Assembly (NCBI GenBank): GCA_002346545.1
Contig: DEAA01000066.1
Location: forward strand, 1-11,915
DNA length: 11,915 nt
Direction: 5' to 3'
DNA from: Acidobacteria bacterium UBA2994
Lineage (GTDB): Bacteria; Acidobacteriota; Vicinamibacteria; Vicinamibacterales; UBA8438
The notes under the pieces were generated by a model, which made no database searches, had not been told where the DNA came from, and worked only from the letters and a program-made list of their open reading frames with translations. Both the position numbers and the translations under genes were made by a program. Shown here one piece after another: positions 11,685 to 11,915 of the stretch; within the stretch, counting starts at the first letter, position 1; each line of letters begins with the position of its first letter.

Positions 11685-11915
11685 GAGCGCCTCCGCTTCA
11701 CCGGCGACGACGCGCTCGAGGAGGCCGTCGTGGGGGCATCCGCAGGTGTCGGCGGGGTGACGCTCGGGGGAGCGGATGCGGCCGCAGCTTGTCGTTTCCG
11801 AAGGCCCGTCTTGATCGAGCGGCCGTGGCCGAGACGTGGCGGTGGTTCCAGCGTCCGGGCGGACATCCAGCCGCTCGGCCCTTGGCTCGTCAGCAGGGTG
11901 GTGTAGATCTCGTTC
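11681..11915 (-). CDS. C-terminal tail of an unidentified element protein, 5' end outside window
   Basis: An open frame enters from the right edge and ends in TGA at 11681-11683. The visible 77 codons begin NEIYTTLLTSQGPSGWMSAR, then a PPPRLGHGRSIKTGLRKR segment, then a long Ala/Pro/Ser/Thr-rich tail that ends KRRRS. The body is cut off, so the family cannot be read. In comparable actinobacterial elements the gene before a replication-relaxation gene is often a VirD4/TraD-like conjugative ATPase, which can end in a disordered tail of this kind. That is context only. The ATGA overlap with the 60-aa gene shows it belongs to the same operon. Confidence 0.55.
   Translation of the reverse strand, partial: NEIYTTLLTSQGPSGWMSARTLEPPPRLGHGRSIKTGLRKRQAAAASAPPSVTPPTPADAPTTASSSASSPVKRRRS

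Larger units (their letters stand above)
7122..11915 (-). mobile_element. integrative element at tRNA-Gln (recombinase end of a likely ICE/IME), incomplete
   Basis: From the tRNA to the window edge every gene lies on the - strand and none is a housekeeping gene. A large serine recombinase lies next to the tRNA, and a replication-relaxation protein, an ArdA-like protein and several small hypotheticals follow. Base composition is visibly less G/C-rich than the core, most clearly in the recombinase gene. The cargo (site-specific recombinase, putative relaxation protein, anti-restriction-like protein) fits a self-transmissible or mobilizable element rather than a phage: no structural phage gene is seen. 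The left edge is placed at the tRNA 3' end by inference; the right edge is outside the window. Confidence 0.8.

Noticed and set aside
7122..11915. CRISPR array, insertion sequence ends, or a second copy of the tRNA 3' end within the window
   Set aside because: Read through on both strands and no regularly spaced repeats, transposase or matching 7097-7121 copy was seen; this was by eye and not computed.

Overview
The window comes from a high-GC actinobacterium. A Microbacterium-like member of the Microbacteriaceae is my best guess, from codon use, the protein sequences, and short -10-to-start spacings typical of leaderless actinobacterial genes. No database search was possible. It falls into two parts that meet at a tRNA-Gln gene near 7047-7121.

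Left part (1-7046), chromosomal core, all on the + strand: the C-terminal part of a 14-helix DHA2-type drug exporter, leuB (3-isopropylmalate dehydrogenase), ilvE (branched-chain aminotransferase), a fumarylacetoacetate-hydrolase-family enzyme, a 12-helix MFS transporter that overlaps it by 11 nt, and gltX (glutamyl-tRNA synthetase). leuB and ilvE act on the same branched-chain amino acid pathways. From memory, M. tuberculosis Rv2992c-Rv2995c has the related neighbourhood gltS / FAH enzyme / MFS / leuB, so this looks like an old actinobacterial cluster. gltX is followed by a clear promoter and tRNA-Gln(CTG). In bacteria without GlnRS, GluRS charges this tRNA with Glu and GatCAB then amidates it.

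Right part (7122-11915), an integrated element, all genes on the - strand and reading toward the tRNA. In transcription order from the right edge: the C-terminal tail of an unidentified protein; a 60-aa ORF; a replication-relaxation family protein; a 29-aa single zinc finger protein; a small protein with a 'DEGxAR' domain that lacks a normal start codon; a 274-aa protein with a second copy of that domain and an ArdA-like C-terminus; a 103-aa hypothetical; and a large serine recombinase. Three start/stop junctions are ATGA overlaps, so the genes form a tightly coupled transfer/maintenance operon. It resembles the integrase end of an actinobacterial integrative conjugative or mobilizable element. 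The far end and attR lie outside the window.

The most notable points are these. The serine recombinase frame does not stop inside the element: it runs antisense through the tRNA-Gln terminator and the whole tRNA, and ends in the tRNA promoter -10 box, so its C-terminus is probably host-encoded. Two adjacent genes carry one duplicated, unnamed domain. One of these has a near-perfect Shine-Dalgarno sequence in front of ACG/ATT instead of ATG. A 29-residue protein has the exact spacing of a classical zinc finger.
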